A stretch of DNA of 64,000 bases from Deferribacter thermophilus (GTDB taxonomy: Bacteria; Chrysiogenota; Deferribacteres; Deferribacterales; Deferribacteraceae), in the NCBI RefSeq assembly GCF_049472675.1, contig NZ_JAPNXM010000004.1, positions 62,001 to 126,000 on the forward strand, written 5' to 3'. A program made the translations under genes and the position numbers. Each line of letters begins with the position of its first letter. Position 1 is the first letter of the stretch. The notes under the pieces were generated by a model. That model was not told the origin of the DNA. It made no database searches and was given only the letters and a program-made list of their open reading frames with translations. Shown here piece by piece: positions 17,657-27,217 of this stretch.

Positions 17657-17900
17657 ATTTACCGTTGAAGGGATGGGGATAAAAGGTGGTTTTTTGTGAA
17701 TGGGGTGCCCTGATGCCATTGTGGCACATCTTGCAGGTTTGCAGGATGTAGAAAAGATAAGTTTTGATGTAAGTAGTAGAGTTTTTGAGATGGTAGCAAA
17801 AGAAACTTTTGATAAAAATAGACTTATAAAAGAGTTGCTGGAAGTATCAAAAAAGGAGAATAGAGAGTTTACATTAGATAGTTATGAAGAAGTTTCTTAA
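17643..17900 (+). CDS. HMA-type metal-binding small protein with in-frame UGA (probable selenoprotein)
   Basis: Starting at ATG 17643 the frame reads MKKVKFTVEGM, the standard first strand of a heavy-metal-associated (HMA/MerP-like) domain. A UGA at 17697-17699 follows, and then the same frame continues without another stop for 66 codons. Reading UGA as Sec gives U-M-G-C followed by PDAIVAHLAGLQDVEKISFD, matching the family pattern CxxC..aI...L..L..V with Sec in place of the first Cys. The start is backed by AAGGGG six bases upstream. The total is 85 residues. It overlaps uvrB by 14 bases and the PBP gene by 17. An alternative is translation from ATG 17700 (AAAGGTGG ten bases upstream), but that would delete the first beta strand and one metal ligand. 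Sec machinery is not visible in this window. Confidence 0.65.
17704..17737 (+). promoter_or_regulatory. candidate bacterial SECIS hairpin just 3' of the in-frame UGA
   Basis: Directly after the UGA, two alternative folds are possible by eye. One is GTGCC (17705-17709) with GGCAC (17723-17727) around a 13-base loop. The other is a longer hairpin in which CCTG (17709-17712) pairs with CAGG (17734-17737) and TGCC (17714-17717) with GGCA (17723-17726), leaving an ATTGT loop 18 bases past the UGA. Bacterial SECIS elements sit within the coding region immediately after the UGA, in about this window, and have a small loop with a G. No energy calculation was done, so this is suggestive only. Confidence 0.4.
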
Positions 17901-20121
17901 AATAGCTTTATTATTTAGCTTAATTTTTTCTTTTTTGGTGATAGTTGGTTTTTTCACTTATCTTTATAAATTGAGTAGTGAACTCCCCTCTGTAAAAGAG
18001 TTGAAAAATTTTAAATATAAAACGCCAACTTTGATACTGGATAGAAAAGAACGAATAATTGCTGAACTTGGGACAGAAAGAAGGTATCCTGTTCCTCTTT
18101 CAAAGGTTCCTATTTATTTAAAAAGGGCCGTTATAGCTGTAGAAGATAGCCGTTTTTATGAGCATGGTGGTGTAGATTTCACTGGTATATTAAGAGCTTT
18201 TATAAAAAATATCAAGGCTGGCAGAATAGTTGAGGGTGGCTCAACCTTAACTCAACAACTTGTAAAAATTCTTTATTTGACACCTGAGAGGAAACTGAGA
18301 AGAAAAGTAAAAGAAGCTATTTTAGCTTATAAACTTGATAACTTTTTAACAAAAGATAAGATATTGGAGATGTACTTAAATCAAGTTTATTTTGGAAGAG
18401 GAGCTTATGGTGTTGAGGCTGCTGCAAGGGTTTATTTTGGTAAGCATGTTGATGAGTTGACAATAGATGAAGCTGCATTAATAGCTGGTCTGCCAAAGGC
18501 TCCTGGTCTTTATGCACCTCATTTAAACCCTGATAAGGCGTTAAATAGAAGAAATCATGTTCTTTACAGGATGTTTGAAGAGGGGTATTTAACTGAGCAA
18601 CAATACAAAGAATATTCTTCATTACCTATCAATATTGTAAAAGAATCCCCTAAAATGATTAAACATGCAGAATATTTTGTGGATTTTTTAAGACAATATA
18701 TAAAGGAAAAGTATAATGAGGATGTTACTGATAAAGGGTATAAAATTTATACAACATTAGATTTAGACTTTCAAAATAGTGCAGAAGAAGCTGTGATAGA
18801 AAATCTTTTTAATCTTTCAAAAAGGCAAGGTTTTTCTGGAGCAATTGGGAATATAAATGAGACGAGTTTAGATGAAATTGAGAAGAAATTTAGTTATGTT
18901 AAAGATTTTAATCTAAAAATAGCAAAGGTTATTAATGTAGAAAGAGATAAGCTTCAAGTTGAGGTGGATAGTAATAATTATACCTTAAAACTAAAGGATA
19001 ATAAATGGGCAAAGCCTTTTGGTGCTGAAGTTAGATTTTTAGATGATTTTAGGAAGATATTAAGTAAAGGGGATATTGTTTTAGTGCAATTAAAAGGGGA
19101 TAAATATTTTCTTTCCCATTTGCCAAAGGTGGAGGGGGCTTTATTGTCTGTATCACCTGAGGACGGTTCAATTTTAGCAATGGTTGGTGGACTGTCTTAT
19201 AAAAGGAGTATGTTTAATAGGGCTGTGCAGGCAAAAAGGCAGGTAGGGAGTCTTTTTAAACCTATTGTGTATTCTGCAGCTATTGAAAACGGTTATAATA
19301 TAAACACTCTCATCTATGATGCACCGATAATATTAAGCAGTGGAAAGGATGCTGGATATTGGAAACCTGAAAATTTTGAAGAAGAATTTTATGGATATAC
19401 AACTTTAAAGGATGCGCTAACACACTCTAGAAATATCGTAACGATTAAATTAGCTGAAAGATTAGGAATTAAAACTATTAAAGATTATGCTAAAAAATTT
19501 GGTATTACATCAGAGTTAGAAAATGATTTATCTATAAGTATTGGTTCTGGTTCCATTTCACTTATGGAAATGGTATACGCTTATACGACTTTTGCAAATC
19601 TGGGAAAAAGAGCATCTCCATACTTTTTGAAAAAAATAGTTGATAAAAGTGGTGAAGTTATAATAGAAGAAAGCCCTGCTGAGCCAATAGAAGCTATTAA
19701 ACCTTCAACAGCGCATGTCATGTCAGATATTTTGATTAATGTAGTGGAGAATGGTACAGGTAGGAGAGCTAAATCTATACCACGAATATTGGGTGGAAAA
19801 ACTGGTACAACAAATGAGTATAGGGATGCGTGGTTTATTGGGGTGATGCCTAATATAGTAACAGGGGTTTGGGCAGGATTTGATGATTTTAAACCTTTAG
19901 GCCGACTTGAAACTGGTTCGAGGGCAGCATTGCCAGCTTTTGTTATGTTTACAAAACAGATTATAGATTTTATACCATTTAAAGAATTTCCAATCTCAGA
20001 TGAGATAACATACTATAAAGTGGACAAAAGTACTCATAAAATTACTGATAGCTATTCAACAGATTTTACTTTTGAACCATTCATTGATAGCAATTCTAAA
20101 GAATCTATTGAAATAAAGTAG
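17884..20121 (+). CDS. mrcA: class A penicillin-binding protein 1A
   Basis: A 745-residue bifunctional peptidoglycan synthase with one N-terminal membrane anchor (about residues 5-28). The glycosyltransferase domain has the catalytic-Glu motif AVEDSRFYEHGG near residue 82, then GGSTLTQQLVK and the RKVKEAILA motif. The transpeptidase domain has the SxxK motif as GSLFKPIVY near residue 451, SRN for SxN, and GGKTGTTN for the KTG motif near residue 637. It polymerises and cross-links murein in the periplasm. An OB-like insertion lies between the domains, as in PBP1A. The ATG overlaps the end of the HMA-type gene, so its translation may depend on ribosomes that have passed that gene's UGA. Confidence 0.95.
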   Translation: MKKFLKIALLFSLIFSFLVIVGFFTYLYKLSSELPSVKELKNFKYKTPTLILDRKERIIAELGTERRYPVPLSKVPIYLKRAVIAVEDSRFYEHGGVDFTGILRAFIKNIKAGRIVEGGSTLTQQLVKILYLTPERKLRRKVKEAILAYKLDNFLTKDKILEMYLNQVYFGRGAYGVEAAARVYFGKHVDELTIDEAALIAGLPKAPGLYAPHLNPDKALNRRNHVLYRMFEEGYLTEQQYKEYSSLPINIVKESPKMIKHAEYFVDFLRQYIKEKYNEDVTDKGYKIYTTLDLDFQNSAEEAVIENLFNLSKRQGFSGAIGNINETSLDEIEKKFSYVKDFNLKIAKVINVERDKLQVEVDSNNYTLKLKDNKWAKPFGAEVRFLDDFRKILSKGDIVLVQLKGDKYFLSHLPKVEGALLSVSPEDGSILAMVGGLSYKRSMFNRAVQAKRQVGSLFKPIVYSAAIENGYNINTLIYDAPIILSSGKDAGYWKPENFEEEFYGYTTLKDALTHSRNIVTIKLAERLGIKTIKDYAKKFGITSELENDLSISIGSGSISLMEMVYAYTTFANLGKRASPYFLKKIVDKSGEVIIEESPAEPIEAIKPSTAHVMSDILINVVENGTGRRAKSIPRILGGKTGTTNEYRDAWFIGVMPNIVTGVWAGFDDFKPLGRLETGSRAALPAFVMFTKQIIDFIPFKEFPISDEITYYKVDKSTHKITDSYSTDFTFEPFIDSNSKESIEIK

Positions 20122-20123
20122 CT

Positions 20124-21053
20124 ATGAATTCTAAAGAACTTCTTCCATATTTGATTGTGAAGGATAAGGAGATAGTTGACTATAATGATGAATGTGAGAA
20201 AATTTTAAATAAATTTTATTTGTCAGGTATTTATGATATCCCTACTTTTTTAAACAGTAAAGAAGAAATATCTTCTAATTTTATAATAATTTTAGATACA
20301 TATTATGTCTTTAAAAAAATTGCAATGTCAGATGGAAATATTTATTATTTTATACCGATAAATAATCTCGATTTAAATAATTTCTTTGATACAGGGTTGT
20401 TACAACATGAATTAAAAAATCCACTTACTGTAATAAGTGGGACTTTGCAATTATTAAAAAGTAAAGATATCGATGATTTTGTTTTAAAATGCGTGGATGT
20501 AATAGAAAGAGAAGTGGAAAGGTTATTAGAATTTGTAAATAATCTGAAGATATTTCATGATAATAATCTCAAATTAGAAAAGAACAGTTTGAGTAGATTG
20601 ATTAATGAATTATTAGAAGCGAACAATATGATTTTTAAAAAAATTAAATTTGAAGTTGAGGTTGATCCAGAAATAAAAGATTTTTATTTTGATTACCAAA
20701 AAATGTATATCGCTTTGATGAATATTATAAAAAATGCTTGTGAAGCTCAACTTGAAGGTGTAATTACTGTAAAGATTCAAATTGATTTGACAGTTAAATA
20801 TCTTAATAAAGATAAAAATGTATTGTATCCTATGGTAAAAATTAGTATAATTGATAAAGGTAAAGGGATTGATGAAGATAATTTAAAGAACATATTTAAA
20901 CCTTTTTTTACAACAAAAAATAAAGGGATGGGAGTTGGCTTGTCAGTGGCAAAAGAGATTATTACTGCCCATAAAGGGAAAATTGAGATAAATAGTCAGC
21001 CTAATAGAGGGACAGTTTTTACTGTTTTAATACCATATATATTGGACAAATAA
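20124..21053 (+). CDS. NtrB-like sensor histidine kinase
   Basis: A 309-residue soluble histidine kinase. The first 90 residues form an unassigned, possibly PAS-like, sensory region with no transmembrane segment. The phosphoacceptor H box is LQHELKNPLTVISG near residue 94. The GHKL domain has an N box NIIKNACEAQ, a G1 box DKGKGID, an F box FKPFFTT and a G2 box GMGVGLSVAKEI. It should autophosphorylate and pass phosphate to the response regulator encoded next, whose ATG overlaps its stop by one base. The cytoplasmic location suggests that it senses an internal metabolic or cell-envelope signal. The signal is not apparent from sequence. Confidence 0.9.
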   Translation: MNSKELLPYLIVKDKEIVDYNDECEKILNKFYLSGIYDIPTFLNSKEEISSNFIIILDTYYVFKKIAMSDGNIYYFIPINNLDLNNFFDTGLLQHELKNPLTVISGTLQLLKSKDIDDFVLKCVDVIEREVERLLEFVNNLKIFHDNNLKLEKNSLSRLINELLEANNMIFKKIKFEVEVDPEIKDFYFDYQKMYIALMNIIKNACEAQLEGVITVKIQIDLTVKYLNKDKNVLYPMVKISIIDKGKGIDEDNLKNIFKPFFTTKNKGMGVGLSVAKEIITAHKGKIEINSQPNRGTVFTVLIPYILDK

Positions 21054-22432
21054 TGGATAATAAAGGTAACATTTTAATTATTGATGATGAAGAGCAGATT
21101 TTGTGGCTTTTTCAAGAGTCCCTTAGTGATTTATACCGTGTTTATACAGCTAAAAATTCATTAGAGGCTGAAGAGTGGTTAAATGATGAAAAGATAGATG
21201 TTTGTATTGTAGATTTATTTTTAGAAAATGAATCTGGGTTTGATTTGATTAAGAAATGGAAAGATAAGTATGATACTAAATTCATTGTGTTGACTGCCCA
21301 GGATACTAGTAGCAATGTAATTGAATCTATGAAGATAGGTGCTGTTGACTTTATACCTAAACCTTTTAATCTGGAAGAAATTAAAAATAAAATCTCCGAA
21401 TATATTGATAAAAATACTAAATCAGTTAAGTCTGAAACGATAGAATATGACTATCAATCCAAGAATAAAAAGATGATTGAGATATATAAGCTTATAGGTA
21501 AAGTTGCCACTTCGAACATTAATATATTAATAACTGGTGAAACAGGCACAGGTAAAGAAGTTATTGCAAAATTAATTCATCAAAAGAGCAATAGAGCAAA
21601 CAGACCATTTATAGCATTGAATATGGGGGCAATTCCAAATGATCTGATTGAGAGTGAACTTTTTGGTTATGTAAAAGGGGCTTTTACTGGTGCATCATCA
21701 GATAAACCTGGAAAATTTGAAGAAGCAAATGGTGGTACAATCTTTTTAGATGAAATCTCTGAGATGGATTTAAATCTTCAGGTAAAACTTTTAAGAGTAT
21801 TGCAAGAGAAAGAGGTTTATCGGTTAGGTGGTAACAAACCAGTAAAGCTGGATGTAAGAGTTATTGCAGCAACAAACAAAAATTTAGAAGAGTATGTGAA
21901 AGCTGGTAAATTTAGAGAAGACCTTTTTTACAGGTTAAATGTAATCAATATCGATTTACCACCATTAAGGGAAAGAAAAGAGGACATACCAGTTTTGATA
22001 GAGCATTTTCTCGGAAAATATAAATATATCAAAAATAAAAAATTACATATTAGTGAAGATGCGTTAAATAAACTTATTCTGTATAATTGGCCAGGAAATA
22101 TTAGAGAGCTTGAAAATGTGGTTCAGTATCTGATTGTTCACTCAACAGGTAATGTGATTGAATTAAAAAATCTACCAGAAAAGGTTTTAAGAAACAATAA
22201 TAATGGATTATCCATAAGAAAAGAGCTGTATAACCTTGCTGAAAAGCTACTTTACTGCAGTAATGTGAATGATGATGTGACTATTTATGATGAGTATCTT
22301 AAAATAGTAGAAACTCCTTTGATTATGGCAGCATTAGATAAAACTGGTAATAATAAATCTGCTGCTGCTAAATTGCTTGGAATAAATAGAAATACTTTGA
22401 GAAAGAAAATAAAGGATTACAATCTTGAATAA
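21053..22432 (+). CDS. sigma-54-dependent NtrC-family response regulator
   Basis: A 459-residue three-domain activator. The receiver has IDDEE, phosphoacceptor Asp in CIVDLFLEN (near residue 52) and Lys in PKPFN. The AAA+ domain has Walker A GETGTGKEV, the sigma-54 contact loop GAFTGA near residue 217, Walker B GGTIFLDEIS and the arginine-finger region FREDLFYRLNV. The Fis-type helix-turn-helix at the C-terminus reads NNKSAAAKLLGINRNTLRKKIK. It pairs with the upstream kinase and would drive promoters of the GG-N10-GC type; I did not find one near the genes in this window that I would defend. Its end overlaps the RNase R start by 8 bases. Confidence 0.95.
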   Translation: MDNKGNILIIDDEEQILWLFQESLSDLYRVYTAKNSLEAEEWLNDEKIDVCIVDLFLENESGFDLIKKWKDKYDTKFIVLTAQDTSSNVIESMKIGAVDFIPKPFNLEEIKNKISEYIDKNTKSVKSETIEYDYQSKNKKMIEIYKLIGKVATSNINILITGETGTGKEVIAKLIHQKSNRANRPFIALNMGAIPNDLIESELFGYVKGAFTGASSDKPGKFEEANGGTIFLDEISEMDLNLQVKLLRVLQEKEVYRLGGNKPVKLDVRVIAATNKNLEEYVKAGKFREDLFYRLNVINIDLPPLRERKEDIPVLIEHFLGKYKYIKNKKLHISEDALNKLILYNWPGNIRELENVVQYLIVHSTGNVIELKNLPEKVLRNNNNGLSIRKELYNLAEKLLYCSNVNDDVTIYDEYLKIVETPLIMAALDKTGNNKSAAAKLLGINRNTLRKKIKDYNLE

Positions 22433-24500
22433 TAACATAGAAACCAAGATTCTCAAATTGTTAAAAGAATCTAAAAAGCCGTTAAGTTTTAATGCAATAC
22501 TTAAAAGTGTAAAAGTAGAGAAAAAGCAGCTTAGAAAGATTTTGAGAAAATTAATTATCGATGGTCAAATAATCAAGTTTAAAACAGGTAAATATGCACC
22601 ATGTGATGATTTAGGGATAATTAAAGGGACTATAGATGGTCATCCAGATGGTTATGCCTTTTTGATACCTGAAAATAAAGATATGGATGATTTATTTATT
22701 CCACCTAAAAAATTAAATGGTGCTGTTCATGGTGATAAAGTCACTGCTAAGATTGTAGAGTTTAGAGGTAAGAAAGAAGCCCATGTTATAAAGGTCATAG
22801 AGCGTGGGTTTAAAAAGGTTGTTGGGAGAGTAGAGAAATCCAAATATTTTGCCTATGTAATACCTTATGAAAAAAAATTTTTTTATGATGTTTATATCCC
22901 CAACAAGTATTCAAAAAAATTAAAAGATGATGATGTAGTTGTATGTGAAATTATTAAATACCCTGAAAATGGTAAAAATCCTGAAGGGCGAATAAAACAG
23001 ATTTTAGGAAACCTTTATGATAAAGGTATTGAAAATAAAATAGTTTTGGCAAAGTATGATTTAAAATTAAACTTTCCAAAATCTGTAAAAAAAGAGGTAA
23101 AAGAGACCTCAACAGTTTTATATAAAAATCCTGGCGAAAGAACAGATTTTACAAATTTATTTACAGTTACAATTGATGGTGAAGATGCTAGAGATTTTGA
23201 TGATGCTATCTCCATTGAAAAAAGTAAAAATGGCTATACCCTTTATGTACACATTGCTGATGTGGCTCATTTTGTAAGGGCAGGTACAAATCTTGATAAA
23301 GAGGCTTATAATAGAGGCACAAGTGTATATTTTCCAGAATTTGCGATACCTATGCTCCCTGAAAAGTTGTCTAACGATTTATGTTCTTTAATGCCTAAAA
23401 GGAAAAGATTAACTTTAACTGTAAAAATTGAGTATGATAAGCAAGGTAATAGAAAAAAAACTGAATTTTACCAATCTATCATAAAAAGTGATTATAGGTT
23501 GACTTACACTTATGTAAATGAAATCCTTGAGGGCGTTACCACAACAGATGACAAAAGGTTACTGAATTTAATAAATACAAGTAAGGAGCTTACAGAAATT
23601 TTGATAGCTAAACGAAGAAGAATTGGGATGATCGATTTTGATTTGCCTGAGGCAGTATTTAAATTTGATAGTGATGGGAATTTAATAGATATTACACCTT
23701 TTGAAAGAAAATTGTCTCATAGAATTATAGAGAATTTTATGATTGAGGCAAATGAAGCTGTTGCAGAGTTTTTAGAAGAAAATGCACCTGTTTCAGTTTT
23801 CAGAGTTCATGATTATCCTGATCCTAAAAAGATAAAAGAGTTTATAAGGTTATGTCACTATTTTGGCATTGATGTTGTAGAGCCAGAAGAGATTACACCT
23901 GAAACTGTGCAAAAGTTAGCTGACAAAGTAGCGGAATCAAAATTTGGCTATGTCCTTTCTTCAACACTTGTAGGAACAATGCAGAAGGCTTTGTATTCTA
24001 TTGATAATATAGGTCATTTTGGATTGGCTTCGCAGTCGTATACACATTTTACAAGCCCCATTAGAAGGTATCCTGATTTGTTGGTACATAGGATTTTAAA
24101 ATCTCTGTTATTTAATTATGATTATAAAATCAATAAAGAGTATTTAAAGAAAGCTGCAGAATATTCATCTAATAGGGAGCAGAATGCCGAATCTGCTGAA
24201 AGAGAAATTCATCAGTATAAAAAACTTAAATTCTTACTTGAAAATAGAGATAGAGTTTACTCAGCTTTTATTAACAGAGTAGCGTCTAACGGGTTTTTTA
24301 TATTTATTGAAAAACTTCTTCTAACAGGGTTTGTACATCTATCATCACTCGAAAACGATTTTTACTTGGTAGATTTGGAGGCAAATACAGTATTTGCAAA
24401 AGGTTCTGGCAAAAAGTATAAAGTGGGAGATATTATTAGGGTCAAACTTGATAAAGTTAATTTTGACCATCTTGAAGCAGATTTTGTGCTTGTAGAGTAA
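22425..24500 (+). CDS. rnr: ribonuclease R
   Basis: A 691-residue RNB-family 3'-5' exoribonuclease. In order: an N-terminal winged-helix RNase R domain (residues 1-60), cold-shock-like OB domains, the RNB catalytic domain with DARDFDDAISIE near residue 252 supplying the Mg-binding aspartates, the signature HFTSPIRRYPDLLVHR near residue 544, and a C-terminal S1 domain. It degrades structured RNA and acts in trans-translation quality control. TTG at 22425 is the likely start, with AAAGGA upstream. The gene is coupled to the response-regulator gene. It is somewhat shorter than E. coli RNase R (813) because the basic C-terminal tail is missing. Confidence 0.95.
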   Translation: MNNNIETKILKLLKESKKPLSFNAILKSVKVEKKQLRKILRKLIIDGQIIKFKTGKYAPCDDLGIIKGTIDGHPDGYAFLIPENKDMDDLFIPPKKLNGAVHGDKVTAKIVEFRGKKEAHVIKVIERGFKKVVGRVEKSKYFAYVIPYEKKFFYDVYIPNKYSKKLKDDDVVVCEIIKYPENGKNPEGRIKQILGNLYDKGIENKIVLAKYDLKLNFPKSVKKEVKETSTVLYKNPGERTDFTNLFTVTIDGEDARDFDDAISIEKSKNGYTLYVHIADVAHFVRAGTNLDKEAYNRGTSVYFPEFAIPMLPEKLSNDLCSLMPKRKRLTLTVKIEYDKQGNRKKTEFYQSIIKSDYRLTYTYVNEILEGVTTTDDKRLLNLINTSKELTEILIAKRRRIGMIDFDLPEAVFKFDSDGNLIDITPFERKLSHRIIENFMIEANEAVAEFLEENAPVSVFRVHDYPDPKKIKEFIRLCHYFGIDVVEPEEITPETVQKLADKVAESKFGYVLSSTLVGTMQKALYSIDNIGHFGLASQSYTHFTSPIRRYPDLLVHRILKSLLFNYDYKINKEYLKKAAEYSSNREQNAESAEREIHQYKKLKFLLENRDRVYSAFINRVASNGFFIFIEKLLLTGFVHLSSLENDFYLVDLEANTVFAKGSGKKYKVGDIIRVKLDKVNFDHLEADFVLVE

Positions 24501-24504
24501 TTTA

Positions 24505-24945
24505 CTAGAGATCTAATAGCTTTTGAATATTTTCCCAGGCTTTTTTTCTAAAATAATGGAAGTTTTTTACAGCGTTTTGATCGTTTCTATTTTTCATATA
24601 ATCATAAAGGTATTTTATCTCCTGTTTCATAAATCCGTAAGTCTGTATGAGATCATAACCAAACTGAACATCTTCACCACTGAAATCTCCTGCATCGATA
24701 AGTTTTTTTATTACCTCTTGTTTTTGATCAATAAGTGAATCTTGAACAGAGATAATATTTAATGTCTTGTTAAAATCGTATTGACCCACTTCAAAAAGAT
24801 CGGCAACAGAATTTATTGCTACATAACTACTGAGAAGATCAGATGTGATTAATGTTCCCAATGCATCAACCATACTGTCTGTATCTGCAAAGCTATTGAA
24901 AGTAAAAATGATAAAAAATGACAATACAGTTATTATTTTTTTCAT
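24505..24945 (-). CDS. hypothetical exported helical protein
   Basis: I do not recognise this 146-residue protein. It begins with a clear signal peptide (MKKIITVLSFFIIFTFNSFA, cleavage likely after FNSFA) followed by about 125 acidic, helix-rich residues with no cysteine. It is probably periplasmic. I prefer the ATG at 24945, which has GGGGGA eight bases upstream, over the ATG at 24957. It converges with rnr, leaving only 4 bases between the stop codons, and is separated by 47 bases from the ABC permease gene that follows on the plus-coordinate side. It is the last gene on the minus strand after the export operon. Confidence 0.75.
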   Translation of the reverse strand: MKKIITVLSFFIIFTFNSFADTDSMVDALGTLITSDLLSSYVAINSVADLFEVGQYDFNKTLNIISVQDSLIDQKQEVIKKLIDAGDFSGEDVQFGYDLIQTYGFMKQEIKYLYDYMKNRNDQNAVKNFHYFRKKAWENIQKLLDL

Positions 24946-24992
24946 GATTTCCCCCATGAGCTTTCTTATATTATAGCATAAATTCTAAGCTT

Positions 24993-26090
24993 TTATAATT
25001 TTTTGTTGATAAAAAATGTTCCAATAATAAATAGTGGTAACCCCATTAAAAACATCATAATGATATAAAACCACACAAAATTAAGCCCGAGACCTTTTAT
25101 TATTACTGCATAGCCAGCATCTAAATAATATTTTAGAGGTGATAAATATGTTAGTTTCTGAAATATAAGAGGCATAGATTCATAAGGAGTCCAAGAACCA
25201 GATAAAAAAAGGATTGGAAGTAGAAATAATATGGCCAATTGTGAGACCTGAAGCATATTTGATGAGATAGATGCAATAAAGAGTGATAAACCCATCGTTG
25301 TGAAAATATAACCTATTGTTAATAATAAGAAAAGTGCTTGATTACCTCTTACTGGTATGTGTAAAGCAGTTTTTATAATCAAATTTATACTAACTGTTGT
25401 TCCTAAAAGGATGATTATGGTCATTGCTAAAAGTTTTGCTGCAATAAGTTTTCTGATACTTAATGGGGAAATGAGAATCATCTCTATATTCCCTTCATCT
25501 TTTTCTCTAATAATTGATGCAGCTGGCAAAATTAAAACAAGGAGTGTAATGACAGAAAAGAGCTCAGAAAGTGCTAGAAAATATTTTGATTTTGTGTTGG
25601 GGTTATAAAGAACTCTACTTCTAAGATCAATTTTAGCAATTTGGTTTTTATAATTTTTTACTTTTTCTAAATAATAATCTGTGATGATACCTGTGGTATA
25701 GCCAGCAAAGAGATATCCAGTGCTGGCATCTGCACCGTTTAGATATAAGGCTAAATCAAGTTTATTCTTTTTTATGTTTTCGTTAAAATTTTCAGGTATT
25801 ACTAAAATACCTACCGCTTTGTCTTTCATTAAATAGGATTCTATCTGTTTTGAATCAGTTATATAACCTTGAAAATTATACCAAGGTGGCACCATTTTTG
25901 AAATTAATTCTCTGGATTCATAACTCATATCATAATCTAAGGTATAAAATTTGGCGTGCTTTAAGCTCAAATCAATACCGTTTGCAGCAATATATATGTC
26001 TCCAGTAAATAAATATATTACAAATATTAAAAGCCCTTTGTTTCTTAAAAATAGCAAAAGCTCTTTTTTGACAAGGTATAAAAACTTCAT
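24993..26090 (-). CDS. ABC-2 type export permease
   Basis: A 365-residue permease with one N-terminal transmembrane helix, a long extracytoplasmic domain (about residues 35-175) and five C-terminal helices: the ABC-2/YhhJ-like topology. The segment IREKDEGNIEMILISPLSIRKL after helix 2 is the conserved coupling region that contacts the ATPase. It is the fourth gene of an exporter operon (fusion protein, double ATPase, two permeases) and overlaps the preceding permease gene by 4 bases. It presumably forms a heterodimeric channel with that permease. Substrate is unknown; related E. coli systems (YbhGFSR, YhiI-RbbA-YhhJ) move cationic drugs or have unclear roles. Confidence 0.88.
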   Translation of the reverse strand: MKFLYLVKKELLLFLRNKGLLIFVIYLFTGDIYIAANGIDLSLKHAKFYTLDYDMSYESRELISKMVPPWYNFQGYITDSKQIESYLMKDKAVGILVIPENFNENIKKNKLDLALYLNGADASTGYLFAGYTTGIITDYYLEKVKNYKNQIAKIDLRSRVLYNPNTKSKYFLALSELFSVITLLVLILPAASIIREKDEGNIEMILISPLSIRKLIAAKLLAMTIIILLGTTVSINLIIKTALHIPVRGNQALFLLLTIGYIFTTMGLSLFIASISSNMLQVSQLAILFLLPILFLSGSWTPYESMPLIFQKLTYLSPLKYYLDAGYAVIIKGLGLNFVWFYIIMMFLMGLPLFIIGTFFINKKL

Positions 26091-27217
26091 TTCTCTTTCT
26101 TTTTAAAAAGTAAATATGTCGTTGAAAAAAGTATAATATAGAAAATTATTAAGATACAACTGTTTATTGTGTATAGACTTATGTTTAATCCTTTTAAATA
26201 GTTCATTTTTACAATGTTTAAATAATAGAACGTGGGGTATATATGAGCCTGAATAAATGCCTCTTTGCTCATAGAACTAACTGGAACTAAATAACCAGAA
26301 TATAAAAAAGCAGGAATTATTGTGATCACAGATATTCCAACAATAGCAGAAACCTGTGATTTTAAAAAAGTTGACATTAGTAATCCAAGACTGGTGGAAA
26401 CAAGTATATACAAAAAAGTGGCAAAGAAGAAAGTTAAAAACTCACCTTTAAATGGAATATTGAAAAGATATTTAATTAACAAAAATTCTATTACAAAATT
26501 TATTAGTGATACGGAAACTGCAAAAAGTTGTTTTCCAAAAAGGTATTCAAATTTTGAAATGGATGAAGTGTAAATATTATAAATAGAACCTGACTCTTTC
26601 TCTTTTACTATTAAAAGGGAGGCAAATATCGCTGGATTTATAAATAAAATAATGGCAAGAAGACCACTTGTTGTTAGTTTTATATTTTCTAAGTTTTCAT
26701 TAAACCAGTATCGAATATTGATTTTAAGAGTTTTTGAAAGATCGATTTTATTAAATTCTAATGTAAAATTGTTTATCATCGCAGTAACATAAGACTTTAT
26801 TACATCGGCTCTATATGGGAAAACACCATCAATTAACACCTGTATTTTAGAGGTCTTGTGATTCTTCAAATTCTCTGTGAAATCTGAAGGGATAACTATA
26901 CCGAATCTTACAATATTTTTATCGATAAGTTTTATTATTTCGTTTTGACTATAAGCATATTTGTAAAATCTGAAATACTCTTTATTATTAATAAATTTAT
27001 AAATCAATTCTCTACTTAGCTGTGTTTTATCTTCATCTAAAACAGCAAATGGGATATGTTTTACATCAAGAGCCATTCCATATCCAAAAATAATCATCAT
27101 TACAAAAGGGACAACAAAAACAATAATTCTTGAAATCCTATCTCTGCGTAATTCTTTCAATTCTTTAACATAAATTGCCTTAATTTTTTTAAATAATCTA
27201 TTTTGTGTAATAAACAA
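26087..27217 (-). CDS. ABC-2 type export permease
   Basis: A second permease of the same topology: an N-terminal helix with the coupling motif KELKELRRDRISR before it, a large periplasmic domain, then five membrane helices with VKEKESGSIYNIYTS as the coupling helix. I place the start at the TTG at 27217 because GGAGG lies exactly 6 bases upstream; the GTG at 27241 has no such site and the ATG at 27223 abuts it. Either way it overlaps the ATPase gene by about 20-44 bases. It pairs with the next permease. The family is used for lipid, drug or lipoprotein-like export through an outer-membrane channel. Confidence 0.87.
   Translation of the reverse strand: MFITQNRLFKKIKAIYVKELKELRRDRISRIIVFVVPFVMMIIFGYGMALDVKHIPFAVLDEDKTQLSRELIYKFINNKEYFRFYKYAYSQNEIIKLIDKNIVRFGIVIPSDFTENLKNHKTSKIQVLIDGVFPYRADVIKSYVTAMINNFTLEFNKIDLSKTLKINIRYWFNENLENIKLTTSGLLAIILFINPAIFASLLIVKEKESGSIYNIYTSSISKFEYLFGKQLFAVSVSLINFVIEFLLIKYLFNIPFKGEFLTFFFATFLYILVSTSLGLLMSTFLKSQVSAIVGISVITIIPAFLYSGYLVPVSSMSKEAFIQAHIYPTFYYLNIVKMNYLKGLNISLYTINSCILIIFYIILFSTTYLLFKKKEK

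Noticed and set aside
17700..17900. A plain 66-codon ORF starting at the ATG at 17700
   Set aside because: It would lack the first beta strand and first ligand of the HMA fold, both of which are encoded in the same frame immediately upstream, behind a better-spaced RBS. Kept as an alternative in the feature text.
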